A stretch of DNA of 41,030 nt. Origin: a virus. The notes under the pieces were generated by a model that worked only from the letters and a program-made list of their open reading frames with translations, was not told where the DNA came from and searched no databases. Where the stretch lies: positions 1 through 41,030 of IMG/VR virus record IMGVR_UViG_3300032311_000579. One strand, 5' to 3'. This document shows positions 6,477-14,704 of the stretch, piece after piece. A program made the translations under genes and the position numbers. Position 1 is the first letter of the stretch; every line of letters begins with the position of its first letter.

Positions 6477-9173
6477 TTATCCTTCAAGAGCGTCAAGTCT
6501 AGACTGCATTTCATTTATTCTGGATGTCATTTCTTTAAAAGCCCCAACTAAGAATAGTGGAATCTTTTCATAATAAATACCTACGGGCTCATCATTTTTA
6601 TATTGTATTAAAAATTCATTATCAGTATGTTGAACTAAATCTTCAACTATCATACCTAGTTGGTTAAACCAAGGATCTTCTACAACTTCTGGCTTATAAT
6701 TAAATGTAACTAGGTTCATATTGTTTATGATGTTACTGTAATTAGATACAGATGTAAATGGAGCAACATTATCTTTAAGTTTAATACTGGATCCAGTACC
6801 TGTTCTAACTTTAAGAAACCCGCTTGAATCCTGATATATAGCACCTTGACCATTAGAAGAGGTTGTTCCTAGAACATTAGCATTTATAGTGCTTCCAATC
6901 TCCATTTTGTTAAAATAAGATGTACCGCTATTTGCAATTATTCCTGATCCAAAAATTGCTCCTTTGCTAAACCAAGCCAAGTCTGAAGTAATCATAATTG
7001 TGGTTGTTACATCGTCTAGCGTATACAACGTCATTGAAGCAGCTTCATAGCCGTTAGGTCGTGGCGCTTGTATTTTTAATTGTCCATATGTAGTAATTCC
7101 AAAACCTTCAATAGATCCTGGCTGCGATCCTGAGTTTGTATGAAATGTTAATTTATTAAAAACCTCATTTAATGATATTCTAGGAAACGTGTCTGAGGTT
7201 TGAGTTCTAATAACGTTACCAGTTAGAACACCAGTATATATATAGTCGGCTACAAGTGCATCTGCTGCTATTGTTCTTGCCTCTAAAATTCCTCCATTTA
7301 GCGTAGCGCCGTTTGTACCAGCATTTAATTTTCTAAGTATCGCAACTTTATCAAAGCTAGTAGTTGGCAGATATGCAGCGGCTATTTGTTGAGAAGTAGA
7401 GTAACTATTTAATGTGCTAGTTAGCCCAAGGTTAGTGACATAGCTATTTAGTGTTGTTGATAAAGTATTACTTGTAACATAACTTGCTAATGTTGATGAA
7501 AATGATCCGTTTGTTACATAGCCTGCAATTGATGAACCAGTTCCAAGAACTGCATTTGTGGCGTATAGGGTTCCATCTATTCCAACTTTAAATTTAGCGT
7601 TTGCAGCAACTTGAGATCCTACCCATAGCCTATAGTCTGGATCAGTTGCACTTAGTCTTACTATAGAAGCAAGAGTTCCTGTGGCGTCTCCTAAAGTTAT
7701 GACTCCGCTACTTTCAATTTTTGTATTTGAGCTTTCAATAGAGCCCACTGTTTTTGATGTTCCATTAAGTGTCCATCCACCTATGTATCCTTTACGGGCA
7801 TCTATTAATCCGTCAGACGCTTGAATAAAAACGCTTTGTGCCCCAGCTGCATCATGTGCATATAAACCACCAGATTGCATGACAACCCTTGCTCCAGATA
7901 CTGTTCCATCTTGTGCAAATGTTCCACCAGCAATTATGCTTCCTGTGGTTACTCTAAGGTTTCCAGTAAATGTTCCGCCAGTTGCATTTATTTTACCAGT
8001 TGTATATACATCCGATCCGTCCCAGTATAAGAATGAGCTTGCGCTTCCAACTCTAAACTGCCCAGTGTTTAGCCAATAGTTATGGCCATAGTTTGTTGTT
8101 GATCTATCTAATATAATTCCGTTGTATGTACCAGCTGTTTGTGTTGGAGTAATTGTATTAGATGTGTTTATAGATTGCGTAATGCCTGTTCCTATTTTAA
8201 ATAGGTCTGCTGTCTTCCCGCCAATAGATAATATAGATCTTAATTGGACATTGCCTGCTGGGGCATTAGGGTCTGAGACGGGGCCAAAACTTCCAGACGC
8301 AACTTGTCCCGCAACTCCAGTGTTCCAAGAAATACTATTAAATGGACTTTTTGCTGTTACCTGCCAATAGTAAACTGTGTTTGGGGTCAAGCCTGTTATA
8401 GAAAATTTTGTTGTTGCTTTTCCGTCTACCTGCCCGTACTCCCATAATGGGTTTGTAACGGTTGCAGGATTATTGGGAGACCATCTAATTACATAGCCAT
8501 TTGTATCTGCGTCTGTACTCGCTGTCCAGGACACATCAATCTTTATACTAAATCCACTTTTATCTTCAGGATCAATTGAAGGGGTTACTGCAACTCCTGT
8601 AGGTGCCTTTGGAACTTTTGTTGTATCTATTTCAGAATTAAGAATTTCTACGGGCCCCGCCGTTACTTCTGATATATTTAGATCATCCCACCTATCTCTT
8701 GACCTAACCTTAACCCATCTTGGAGCATAGCTAGAAGCTTGAATGGTGACGTTAGTTGAAGTTCCAACATAAACAATATTCTGCACAGCAAAATCACTTG
8801 TAAGGCTTTCAAATATAACTACGTCATCTTGTGTGCTCAAAGGATCTAGATCAAATTTAACTCCATAAGACTTGAATCCCGACGTTAGGGTCAGGTTTTT
8901 AACTGGCAGTGTTCCGTTTTCTATAACGTGTTGTACTAGGTATGCGGGAGACCTTTCGCTTTCAGTTATTAATTTTGTCTCTTCGTCTTCGTGTAAATAT
9001 GTGAAAAAAAACTTATACGTTTTATCTTTTACTGGGACCATTCTTATTGTTTTGGTATACGAGTTTGCAGATGTTGATTTAGCTTTTTCTGCAGCGGCGT
9101 TTGGATCTGTTTCAAGATCAGCTGGGATTGATTCGCCGCCCCCATCAGTCATCATTGGGTCCGTATATCTCAT
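6477..9173 (-). CDS. Tail fibre protein with FN3 domain and C-terminal S74 intramolecular chaperone, 898 aa
   Basis: A long beta-rich fibre. Residues about 188-295 form a fibronectin type III domain (VSWTASTDADTNGYVIRW ... GLTPNTVYYWQVTA). A glycine/serine/threonine-rich shaft follows, including a short repeat region near 548-600 (SYVTSNTLSTTLNSYVTN). The C-terminal 100 residues are an S74 self-cleaving chaperone: S795-S-I-K-L-K800 matches the Ser-Lys spacing of the known catalytic dyad (S-x4-K), followed by GMIVEDL and a terminal coiled coil (MTSRINEMQSRLDALEG). In this family the chaperone trimerises the shaft and then cuts itself off before the Ser. Likely role: host recognition or a side fibre. 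The start codon follows the upstream TAA directly, so translation is probably coupled. Confidence 0.85.
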   Translation of the reverse strand: MRYTDPMMTDGGGESIPADLETDPNAAAEKAKSTSANSYTKTIRMVPVKDKTYKFFFTYLHEDEETKLITESERSPAYLVQHVIENGTLPVKNLTLTSGFKSYGVKFDLDPLSTQDDVVIFESLTSDFAVQNIVYVGTSTNVTIQASSYAPRWVKVRSRDRWDDLNISEVTAGPVEILNSEIDTTKVPKAPTGVAVTPSIDPEDKSGFSIKIDVSWTASTDADTNGYVIRWSPNNPATVTNPLWEYGQVDGKATTKFSITGLTPNTVYYWQVTAKSPFNSISWNTGVAGQVASGSFGPVSDPNAPAGNVQLRSILSIGGKTADLFKIGTGITQSINTSNTITPTQTAGTYNGIILDRSTTNYGHNYWLNTGQFRVGSASSFLYWDGSDVYTTGKINATGGTFTGNLRVTTGSIIAGGTFAQDGTVSGARVVMQSGGLYAHDAAGAQSVFIQASDGLIDARKGYIGGWTLNGTSKTVGSIESSNTKIESSGVITLGDATGTLASIVRLSATDPDYRLWVGSQVAANAKFKVGIDGTLYATNAVLGTGSSIAGYVTNGSFSSTLASYVTSNTLSTTLNSYVTNLGLTSTLNSYSTSQQIAAAYLPTTSFDKVAILRKLNAGTNGATLNGGILEARTIAADALVADYIYTGVLTGNVIRTQTSDTFPRISLNEVFNKLTFHTNSGSQPGSIEGFGITTYGQLKIQAPRPNGYEAASMTLYTLDDVTTTIMITSDLAWFSKGAIFGSGIIANSGTSYFNKMEIGSTINANVLGTTSSNGQGAIYQDSSGFLKVRTGTGSSIKLKDNVAPFTSVSNYSNIINNMNLVTFNYKPEVVEDPWFNQLGMIVEDLVQHTDNEFLIQYKNDEPVGIYYEKIPLFLVGAFKEMTSRINEMQSRLDALEG

Positions 9174-10148
9174 TTAAAAACCCAAGCCTAGCCTATATTC
9201 AATGTCCATCTGCTTGCCTAAAGTTTTTGTAATAACATCAGTTAGCACAGACCTGCTTATCATTCCATAGTCTGTCCTAAAGGAGTCTTCGTCGTTTATT
9301 CTAAGTCCGTCCAGAAGGGCTGTTGTTGCACCAGAGCTTTTGGCTTTAACTCCAATTGATATTTTAACTATTGATGATTTATCTGGTGTGCCAGATGTAA
9401 ATCCGCTGGTATATAAGTTGCTTAACTTTAATGGCTTAACCTTATAGCCTATCGGAGAATCTCCAGTATACTGCGTAGATGTTTCTCCAGGATATCTAAT
9501 TTCATAATAGTTATTATTTGAATCATATGCTCTTAAGAATATATAGTCTAAGTTTAAATCGCTCTGATAATAAGCCAGGGTCATGCTGTCGTTTGCGCTA
9601 TACCCAGAGATGTCTAGGTTAAAGTCATAGAAATAATCTTTTGATTGTGATGCTGCTGCGCCAATTGACATATAGTACGGACCTATTTTAGGAGATGATA
9701 TGGTAACTAGACTTGGGTAACTTCCAGAACTATCTACCCAAGACTGATTGTCCTCAAATGACGATATAGATCTACTTGCAAAGTCAGTTGTGCCAATGGT
9801 TATATTTGGGAATAAGCCAATCTCATTGATTATTCCAGATACATCCACTGGAATTGTTGTTTTATATACAACACCGTATGTGCTTTGACCAGTTGTTTGG
9901 CTTGTCTGTATATCTACACTTGTTATGTTTACTTCTGATCGATAGAATTCAAAATTAAGCTGTGTATCATTTACGGTTGCTGGTACTGATCCGATTCCTA
10001 AAGCAATATCTTTTGCTGTAGTGGTCGCTTGCCCAGCCAAGTATTCCGTTATATACCTTTTACCAAACTTGGTTAAAATGTTTTTAGATCTTGCAATCTC
10101 TTTTCCATCTTCATAGAATATGTATTCTCCATAAATATTATTGTCCAT
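9174..10148 (-). CDS. Minor tail protein, 324 aa
   Basis: The start MDNNIYGEYIFYEDGKEI begins a beta-strand-rich protein with an early block typical of phage tail-tip or fibre-linked proteins (LTKFGKRYITEYLAGQ, KDIALGIGS, EIGLFPN). The middle (about residues 110-250) looks like a beta-sandwich, possibly carbohydrate-binding (FYDFNLDISGYSANDSMTLA). The end returns to a helical piece (SVLTDVITKTLG). I chose the ATG at 10148, which overlaps the previous gene by 11 nt and has GGGGG upstream, over an in-frame start at 10166. The role in the adsorption apparatus is inferred from position between hub and fibre genes. Confidence 0.7.
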   Translation of the reverse strand: MDNNIYGEYIFYEDGKEIARSKNILTKFGKRYITEYLAGQATTTAKDIALGIGSVPATVNDTQLNFEFYRSEVNITSVDIQTSQTTGQSTYGVVYKTTIPVDVSGIINEIGLFPNITIGTTDFASRSISSFEDNQSWVDSSGSYPSLVTISSPKIGPYYMSIGAAASQSKDYFYDFNLDISGYSANDSMTLAYYQSDLNLDYIFLRAYDSNNNYYEIRYPGETSTQYTGDSPIGYKVKPLKLSNLYTSGFTSGTPDKSSIVKISIGVKAKSSGATTALLDGLRINDEDSFRTDYGMISRSVLTDVITKTLGKQMDIEYRLGLGF

Positions 10149-10479
10149 ATACGTTTGCCCCCACAACTGAATCTCCTACGTGATTTTTAACATTAAAAAC
10201 AAATTCAATGTACTGATTTTTATTTTTATCTGTGACGAGCTTTTTACTTACTAAAGTAATGTCTTCAAGGTTGGGTGCATCAAATTCATTTGGTAGTGGT
10301 GGAGGATCTACAACCTCTGAACCTTCTCCACCATCTCCGTCGACAACAACTTGATCAAAAGAATAAGGGTCAACTATAACATAATAGTCTGGCTTAAGTG
10401 TTTTAATTAGCGGGTCGTCGGGGAAAAGGAAAAGCTTTTGAGGCTTTGCTGATGCCGATGAAGGTTGTCTAGTGCTCAT
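10138..10479 (-). CDS. Putative minor tail protein, 113 aa
   Basis: The first 60 residues are low in complexity and rich in Pro, Asp and Gly (DGDGGEGSEVVDPPPLPNEF). The last 40 form beta strands (ITLVSKKLV, YIEFVFNVKN, DSVVGANVYG). It may be a linker or Ig-like adaptor in the tail tip. The ATG at 10479 has no Shine-Dalgarno sequence and lies 6 nt after an extended -10 box (TGGTAGAAT), so a leaderless transcript is likely. No family is recognised. Confidence 0.65.
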   Translation of the reverse strand: MSTRQPSSASAKPQKLFLFPDDPLIKTLKPDYYVIVDPYSFDQVVVDGDGGEGSEVVDPPPLPNEFDAPNLEDITLVSKKLVTDKNKNQYIEFVFNVKNHVGDSVVGANVYGQ

Positions 10480-10485
10480 ATCTAC

Positions 10486-10514
10486 ATTCTACCATTTCAT
10501 CCAGTATAAATCGA
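10486..10514 (-). promoter_or_regulatory. Extended -10 promoter, leaderless type
   Basis: TGgTAGAAT (hexamer at 10491-10486) lies 6 nt before the ATG at 10479; a weak -35 TCGATT (10514-10509, 3/6) is 17 nt further up. There is no Shine-Dalgarno sequence before the ATG. The box overlaps the end region of the upstream 1173-aa gene. Confidence 0.45.
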
Positions 10515-13500
10515 TCTACAGACTATACTTGTAGTTGGTGGAGAAGTAGAGTCATAAGTGTTGTCTAACGATAATATTACAAATTTGCTAGCCGCATATC
10601 CTGTAGGTATACCGACATCTTCTGTGGAATATATTTTATTCTCTGGATACGATATCTCAATAACATCTCCGACCTGCAAAAGAGGGTTAATAAAAGTTTG
10701 AAGAGATAACACTTTCTGCTGTTTTGACCATTGGTCTGTCATCCATTTTGCAAGGGCTTTTGCCTCGTCCTCTCTCTGGATCCAAGTAGAGTCAAACGCC
10801 ACCTGCTCTTTTTTATCCTCATCTGTTAGGTCTGGGTTAATATATTCAAACTGATCAGACGGAGTTATGAAGTCTCCAACCACAATAAATTGCTTTTCTT
10901 CTCCGTTGGCAAGAGATGTAAATGCACCAGTATTGTTTAATACAAATGTATCCATAGTAAATGGATCAAGGGATGCTCCAACAATTGTTACGTCCTCGTT
11001 ATTTACCAGCTTCGTATATCTTGGAAATCCTGGCGTTGTGTATCTTGCCTTAATTCTTCTTAGTTCTCTTGCAACTGGCCCAAATTCTTTTAGCCATGAA
11101 ACGGTAGATGTTGTTTCACCTTTATTGAATATGAAATCCCCAAAAGTTTTTATTACAGAGGAAGTTCCACCAACAAATCCTTTGTATAAACTATACTCAT
11201 CTTTTGAAAGAAATTCTTCTTTTGAAAGTGATGTTGTGTAAACATAGTCAAATGCTGACACTCCTTGCAAAGACAACAGGCCTATTTTTTCTGTTATGTT
11301 TATTGGGTCTGTATCAATTACTGCAATGACAGCATTATTAATTGATATCTTAAGTGCTAAAGCTTTTTTTGTTCCATTTGCTGGAATGGACCAGTTAGCC
11401 TTTATATCAATTCTATAAAGCTCTCCGCCATTAATATTTGTTATAATTGTTCCATCTGTTTCTTTTTGAGACGTTGTCATCTTGATAGGCTTGCCAGCAG
11501 TTATTTTATAAAAATTAACATCTCTATAGTTTTTGTCAACTGTTGCATTCTGTGAAGTTCCTATTGTAAGCATATATCCACTTCTATTGTCTGGGCTTAA
11601 AGCAAATGCAATACCAGATATTGTTTTTTGATTTCCTGTGGCCTTTTGAGATACCTCATCAACTAATAGCGGGAAATACATATTAGTTCCAATTGCAAAG
11701 CTGTTATTGCTGGTTGGTGTTACATCTCCTAAAAACTTTGCATCCTCTTTAGTTGTTACTAGAGAGTATATTGTGTTTGGCACAATTGTATTTGGCTTTG
11801 ATGGATCATCATTTGGTTTTTCTGTGTGGAGTGGCGCATTGATTGTCATCATTGATCTTGGTATAGAGTTTAAAAGGTTGTCTTTATTCTTTATAGGGTT
11901 GCCCTTTTCATCTCTTTTTACTTCTGTCTCTGTTAATTTAAAAATAGATTGATCTACACTACCAAATGTTCCTTCAGCTGAGGTCCACTTTCTACCTTCC
12001 CATTCATTGGCAAGTGAGTCTGTATTTACGTTATGGGTTAGTGACGCTGTGTCTGTAGGCTTTACTATTTCAAAAACATTTCTAGCTTTTATTCTGTATA
12101 TGCCAGTTGGCTTAAATGTGTTTGGTTGGGCCAGGCCTTGATATTTTTGAATATCCGACTCAGATGTTATCCATTTTGATGCAGAGATTTCTTCTCCAAG
12201 CGGAATATATTCATATAGAATGGCGTCATATTCAATAATTTCTTTTTCTACAACTAGGTACCCAGTAAATGAATAGAACTGCTTTTCTTGCCCTGATATA
12301 ACTACTGGTTGTAATCTGATGACTCCATCTTTTGCGTGAAGATCTGGCTTATCGGCATTCCATGGTGGCTCAACTGGGAGTAATCCAGGCTCTATCAAAG
12401 CTGCGGCGCCAAGAGTTACTACTGGCGATGTGTACAGGTTGTCAGCGTTTACTAAATAAGAAGAGCTTAGTTGTGGGCTATATAAAATTTTAATCGCCTT
12501 TACTGATGGTACGTTGTCAATAGATAAAGAAGCTATGTTTGCTAGGTTCGTAACGGAGCCAGAATATTTTGGGGAATATCTAAACGATGCTCTTATGGGA
12601 TTATCTTTTGCGAATATCTTATCTCTAGGATAAAACTGCAGGATGTCATTGTGATCAAATATTGCTACCGTTTGTGTGTCTTTACATAAATCTTGTATGT
12701 GCTGCCATACAGTTTTTTCTTTATCTGTATACCAGTGGAAAGGCGTTATAGTAGAAGTATCGCTATCGGCTAAATTAAATTGATAATTTGTAAATCCAAT
12801 TGAATCTAAGAGCCTTCTGATTATTGCAACGGAAGACATGTCTGATGTTACTATGTCTGGTGGCTTTATGTATTGAAGTTCTCTAGCACCGTCCAAGGAC
12901 ATTATGTCTACCAAGCCAAATTCATCAACGCTATAAGAATCTATGTAGAATGTTCCAAGCTTTACAATCTCCATATCAACTCTTACGTATGGCTTAAGGA
13001 TAACATTTTTATATAAATTGATTTTATTTTTATTAAATGAATTTATCTTATCGTAGTTTTCATATCCTTTGTCGTATGCATTTACTGAAATTCTCATTGA
13101 GTTTGCTGTTACATCTCCGACTGGGACTATGCCGTCAACTTTGTCAGATGAGTTTGCTGATATATTAAAAGACTCTACCCTATCTCCTATATCAATAACA
13201 TATCTTGCTGACAGCTCGACCATTCCGAGAAATCCTAATTTAGGCGCAGTGCTTGTATCTGGTTTGGTTGATATTGGCACACTTATCTTTTTTACTTCTA
13301 GTTTTAATTTATGAATGTCAATAGATTTTTGAGTATCTAGATCTGCCTCAACAGTTGTCCATGTTGGAAGTCCGTTATAGTATATGTTTATAACACCATT
13401 AACAATCCCAGCAGATGTTCCATTATAGATTGTTGTTTCGACCCCGTCCTTATTTGTTGCTTTTAGGTTCCATTCTGTTGGAGTTGAGTGTGATGTTTCA

Positions 13501-14018
13501 AACTTAACAACTATTTTATTAGCCGCCGCTGTTTTTAAAATTGGGTACTCTACAGTTAATATGCAATTGGTTAGAGATGTATCTCCTGTTGGGCTAAGCA
13601 CTACAGATGGGGATACCCAATATTTATATGGCAGCTGCATGCTTGAAAAGTATAATCTTTTATTAAAAGAACTTGACGATGCATATGACTGCTTTGACCC
13701 TATTCCACTTTCTAAGTTTGCCTTTACGCTTCTGTCTCCGTCAATGATATACTGAATGCCAGCCATCTTTGGTCTTCTTGGATCTATTATGCTGGTTATT
13801 GGAAATAGCTTTTCAAATGGTCTATAAGTATTTCCATAAGCATCTGTTTTTGTTACCTGAAGATCACCAGAAGGATTTGCGGCTGTTCCATTTGGGCCAC
13901 GCATAGTAACGCCATCAATTAAATCATTCATGTTATATTCTACGAAGCACCCATTAGTCATTTTAAATGACTGTGACGTGTTTAAATATCCAAGTAAGCC
14001 TGGTGATCCTGTAATCAT
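10497..14018 (-). CDS. Tail hub / tail-associated minor tail protein, 1173 aa
   Basis: This large protein follows the tape measure and distal tail genes, the position of the tail hub or tip protein. The first 90 residues resemble hub N-termini (FVEYNMNDLIDG, FEKLFPITSIIDPRRP). About residues 190-260 are beta-sandwich-like, then come hub-type blocks: VNAYDKGYENYDKIN, KPYVRVDMEIVKLGTFYIDS, TVWQHIQDLCKDTQT. A long beta-rich carbohydrate-binding-like part follows, and the end has a conserved helix (EAKALAKWMTDQWSKQQK) before QVGDVIEISYP, which is usual in such proteins. It probably contacts the host surface. The start MITGSPG overlaps the upstream stop (TAATG), with GAAGAAG upstream. Confidence 0.8.
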   Translation of the reverse strand: MITGSPGLLGYLNTSQSFKMTNGCFVEYNMNDLIDGVTMRGPNGTAANPSGDLQVTKTDAYGNTYRPFEKLFPITSIIDPRRPKMAGIQYIIDGDRSVKANLESGIGSKQSYASSSSFNKRLYFSSMQLPYKYWVSPSVVLSPTGDTSLTNCILTVEYPILKTAAANKIVVKFETSHSTPTEWNLKATNKDGVETTIYNGTSAGIVNGVINIYYNGLPTWTTVEADLDTQKSIDIHKLKLEVKKISVPISTKPDTSTAPKLGFLGMVELSARYVIDIGDRVESFNISANSSDKVDGIVPVGDVTANSMRISVNAYDKGYENYDKINSFNKNKINLYKNVILKPYVRVDMEIVKLGTFYIDSYSVDEFGLVDIMSLDGARELQYIKPPDIVTSDMSSVAIIRRLLDSIGFTNYQFNLADSDTSTITPFHWYTDKEKTVWQHIQDLCKDTQTVAIFDHNDILQFYPRDKIFAKDNPIRASFRYSPKYSGSVTNLANIASLSIDNVPSVKAIKILYSPQLSSSYLVNADNLYTSPVVTLGAAALIEPGLLPVEPPWNADKPDLHAKDGVIRLQPVVISGQEKQFYSFTGYLVVEKEIIEYDAILYEYIPLGEEISASKWITSESDIQKYQGLAQPNTFKPTGIYRIKARNVFEIVKPTDTASLTHNVNTDSLANEWEGRKWTSAEGTFGSVDQSIFKLTETEVKRDEKGNPIKNKDNLLNSIPRSMMTINAPLHTEKPNDDPSKPNTIVPNTIYSLVTTKEDAKFLGDVTPTSNNSFAIGTNMYFPLLVDEVSQKATGNQKTISGIAFALSPDNRSGYMLTIGTSQNATVDKNYRDVNFYKITAGKPIKMTTSQKETDGTIITNINGGELYRIDIKANWSIPANGTKKALALKISINNAVIAVIDTDPINITEKIGLLSLQGVSAFDYVYTTSLSKEEFLSKDEYSLYKGFVGGTSSVIKTFGDFIFNKGETTSTVSWLKEFGPVARELRRIKARYTTPGFPRYTKLVNNEDVTIVGASLDPFTMDTFVLNNTGAFTSLANGEEKQFIVVGDFITPSDQFEYINPDLTDEDKKEQVAFDSTWIQREDEAKALAKWMTDQWSKQQKVLSLQTFINPLLQVGDVIEISYPENKIYSTEDVGIPTGYAASKFVILSLDNTYDSTSPPTTSIVCRSIYTG

Positions 14019-14704
14019 TAAACTTCTTCCAGTGCTATAGATACATCCCAGAATTCTTGCGCCTCTGGCAGAACCGTAACAGCAGATGCCGTTGATGAGG
14101 CAGGTGTTCCAGATATAGTTCCTGCAACAGTAAATGATGTTGGGGTTGCTGCGGTGATAGTAAATACTCCGTTATATGCTGCAAATGTTGCTCCAGATAC
14201 GCTAATCTTATTTCCAACTGCAAAACTATTTCTACCAGTATATGTTGTTACTCCAGCAGCATACGATATAGCGGTTATGTTTGAATTTTTAAATACTCCA
14301 CCCGTTTTTAAATTTCTTTTTGTAACAGTAAAACTACAAGATGTGAATGACATCATCATTGTTTTTTCTCTTGAGGCGGTTCCGTTTGGAGAAACTTTTA
14401 CATTAAATGCACCCTGGCCAGCAACTGACTCATAGAACTCTTTAATGTTCATAGCCCCCCAGGCTCCATCTACAGTCATAGAAGAATATGTTGGTAAGCC
14501 TACCCAACTAACTGAAAGCATGTCTTTATCAGCAATAAATATCTTTCTTAATGTTCCATTTGACATTCTCTGGGTTTTTTCAATTCTCTGTATATCCAAT
14601 GTAGCGCTTGCTCTATTGTGCTCGCTTAATGCCTGCCAGACTACAGGGGTAACCGATGTGTTTTCAAATGTTATAAGGGATCCAAGCGGAAGGGTTAGTG
14701 CCAT
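14018..14704 (-). CDS. Distal tail / minor tail protein with Ig-like insertion, 228 aa
   Basis: It directly follows the tape measure, the usual site of the distal tail (Dit-like) protein that caps the tube. The first 130 residues are a tail-protein core (SLITFENTSVTPVVWQ, TLRKIFIADKDMLSVSW). Residues about 140-210 form a Gly/Ala/Thr-rich Ig- or HYR-like module (SGATFAAYNGVFTITAAT), and the last residues (EFWDVSIALEEV) return to the core, so the module appears inserted in a loop. A good ribosome site (GTAGGAG) lies before the ATG. Exact Dit homology is inferred from order. Confidence 0.75.
   Translation of the reverse strand: MALTLPLGSLITFENTSVTPVVWQALSEHNRASATLDIQRIEKTQRMSNGTLRKIFIADKDMLSVSWVGLPTYSSMTVDGAWGAMNIKEFYESVAGQGAFNVKVSPNGTASREKTMMMSFTSCSFTVTKRNLKTGGVFKNSNITAISYAAGVTTYTGRNSFAVGNKISVSGATFAAYNGVFTITAATPTSFTVAGTISGTPASSTASAVTVLPEAQEFWDVSIALEEV

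Noticed and set aside
14035-14223. Minus-strand frame of 62 codons in the distal tail gene
   Set aside because: Overlaps a clear coding frame in a repetitive Ala/Thr region; Leu/Gln-rich product with no ribosome site.
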